Below the pieces are notes generated by a model that saw nothing but the letters and a program-made list of their open reading frames with translations, was not told where the DNA came from and did no database searches. Below are positions 63,473 through 64,000 of a DNA stretch of 64,000 nucleotides, piece by piece. The translations under genes and the position numbers were made by a program. The DNA is from Cellulomonas sp. 73-92 (GTDB lineage Bacteria; Actinomycetota; Actinomycetes; Actinomycetales; Cellulomonadaceae): positions 119,041 through 183,040 of the forward strand of contig NZ_MKTH01000012.1 in the NCBI RefSeq assembly GCF_001898175.1. The letters are read 5' to 3'. How positions within the stretch are numbered: the first letter of the stretch is position 1; the number at the start of each line of letters is the position of its first letter.

Positions 63473-63817
63473 TCAGTCGTCGGTCAGATCGATGTACTGC
63501 TGGGGCTCGAAGGTCGCCTGTACAGCGTCGGCTGGCGGGGAGGGACGCGGCTGGGCTGGCTCGAGAGCGGGAGCGTCGCCGTGCTTGGTGACCTCGATCA
63601 CCACCGAGTCCCACTCGTGCAACAAGGTGCCCGGTGCTGGTTGCTGTCGCACGATGTAGTGCAGGCCGGGCCAGGCCAGCGCGGCGATCGGCGGCCCATC
63701 CGGGTCGCGGTTCGCCAAGGCGACACCCGCCTTGTGTGCCACCTCCCGGCCGACGCGGAAGGTCAGGCCTACCACGTCCGGAACCGTCACGACCCGCCGC
63801 GCGATGCGATCGCCCAT
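63473..63817 (-). CDS. PASTA-domain protein
   Basis: A 114-aa protein starting MGDRIARRVVTVPDVVGL. Residues about 9-80 are one PASTA domain (VPDVVGLTFRVGREVAHKAGV ... IVRQQPAPGTLLHEWDSVVIEVTK), the fold that binds peptidoglycan stem peptides or beta-lactams when outside the cell. There is no signal or membrane helix, so a cytoplasmic form is implied. The tail is Pro/Ala-rich and ends IDLTDD. Cytoplasmic single-PASTA genes are known near mobile and ribosomal-type loci of actinobacteria; the role is not established. ATG at 63817 behind a weak GAGGG. Confidence 0.68.
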   Translation of the reverse strand: MGDRIARRVVTVPDVVGLTFRVGREVAHKAGVALANRDPDGPPIAALAWPGLHYIVRQQPAPGTLLHEWDSVVIEVTKHGDAPALEPAQPRPSPPADAVQATFEPQQYIDLTDD

Positions 63818-64000
63818 GCCCTCGATCGTAGGCTGGCTACATCCCCACGACCATGGCTGTGGGCGGCGGCCCGTGACCTGCTGGTCGGCCGCTGACGTCA
63901 TGAGGTTGCCTCTGCGCGCCCGGATCAGTTGCCTCGTGCCGCGCACCCGGGCGCCGGGTCGGGCACCAGTCGCGCTCCCGTGGGCTGCGTCGACCGCGTT

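Noticed and set aside
63183..63614. Minus-strand 143-aa protein overlapping the PASTA gene
   Set aside because: It overlaps the PASTA gene in another frame and has shadow-type composition.
1..64000. CRISPR arrays and complete insertion sequences
   Set aside because: No regularly spaced repeats and no transposase with terminal inverted repeats were found.

Overview
The window is high-GC actinobacterial chromosome. The markers are a SepX/GlpR divisome protein, an Rpf resuscitation factor, an actinobacterial protein O-mannosyltransferase, an F420-type oxidoreductase, many GTG starts and several leaderless-looking promoters. Together with a xylan-utilisation locus and a beta-hexosaminidase they suggest a plant-polymer-degrading Micrococcales bacterium, probably near Cellulomonadaceae. 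The family-level placement is inference.

Layout. 0-9.9 kb: sepX, tRNA-Ala(CGC), a small lipoprotein, a long acyl-CoA dehydrogenase, a TM1266-type ACT-fold protein, a 1244-aa HTH-STAND-WD40 protein, then three small genes including an easily missed 47-aa zinc ribbon. 9.9-23.5 kb: a 12-TM membrane LuxR regulator divergent from an 11-gene operon. The operon holds close relatives of E. coli CaiA, CaiB, CaiC and FixABCX plus two MFS transporters, a fold-3 esterase and a MaoC/hydratase-2 enzyme; a perfect 13-bp inverted repeat lies between regulator and operon. 23.6-29.9 kb: a SHOCT protein, an M17 aminopeptidase, a membrane protein, an LLM-class oxidoreductase and a secreted phosphatase-superfamily protein. 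30.0-38.3 kb: a xylan locus (GH10 xylanase, LacI regulator, sugar ABC importer, GH43 xylosidase, CE4 deacetylase) with LacI-type operators. 38.3-46.4 kb: two small proteins, an SBF-type transporter, GH20, PMT, RsmI, a nicotinamidase and a PQQ-type dehydrogenase. 46.5-60.3 kb: the housekeeping run TM2 protein, metG, tatD, two Rpf-type genes, ksgA, ispE, an ABC transporter and hisS. A reverse-strand split cytochrome b cassette interrupts it between rpf and ksgA. 60.3-64 kb: an ABC-F gene cut off at its Walker B motif, followed immediately by a large serine recombinase, a gene-poor stretch and a PASTA-domain gene. This is the left end of an integrated element whose far end is outside the window.

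How the genes work together. The cai/fix-like operon can be read as a complete enzymatic path: import, ester hydrolysis, CoA activation (CaiC) and CoA transfer (CaiB), dehydration/hydration (MaoC protein), then enoyl-CoA reduction (CaiA) with electrons from FixABCX. The carnitine transporter CaiT, the crotonase CaiD and CaiE are absent. I regard this operon, its membrane regulator and the palindromic site as the best candidate for an undescribed system. The two other most notable items are recombinase insertion into an ABC-F ATPase motif and a three-protein split cytochrome b with no Rieske or cytochrome c gene nearby.
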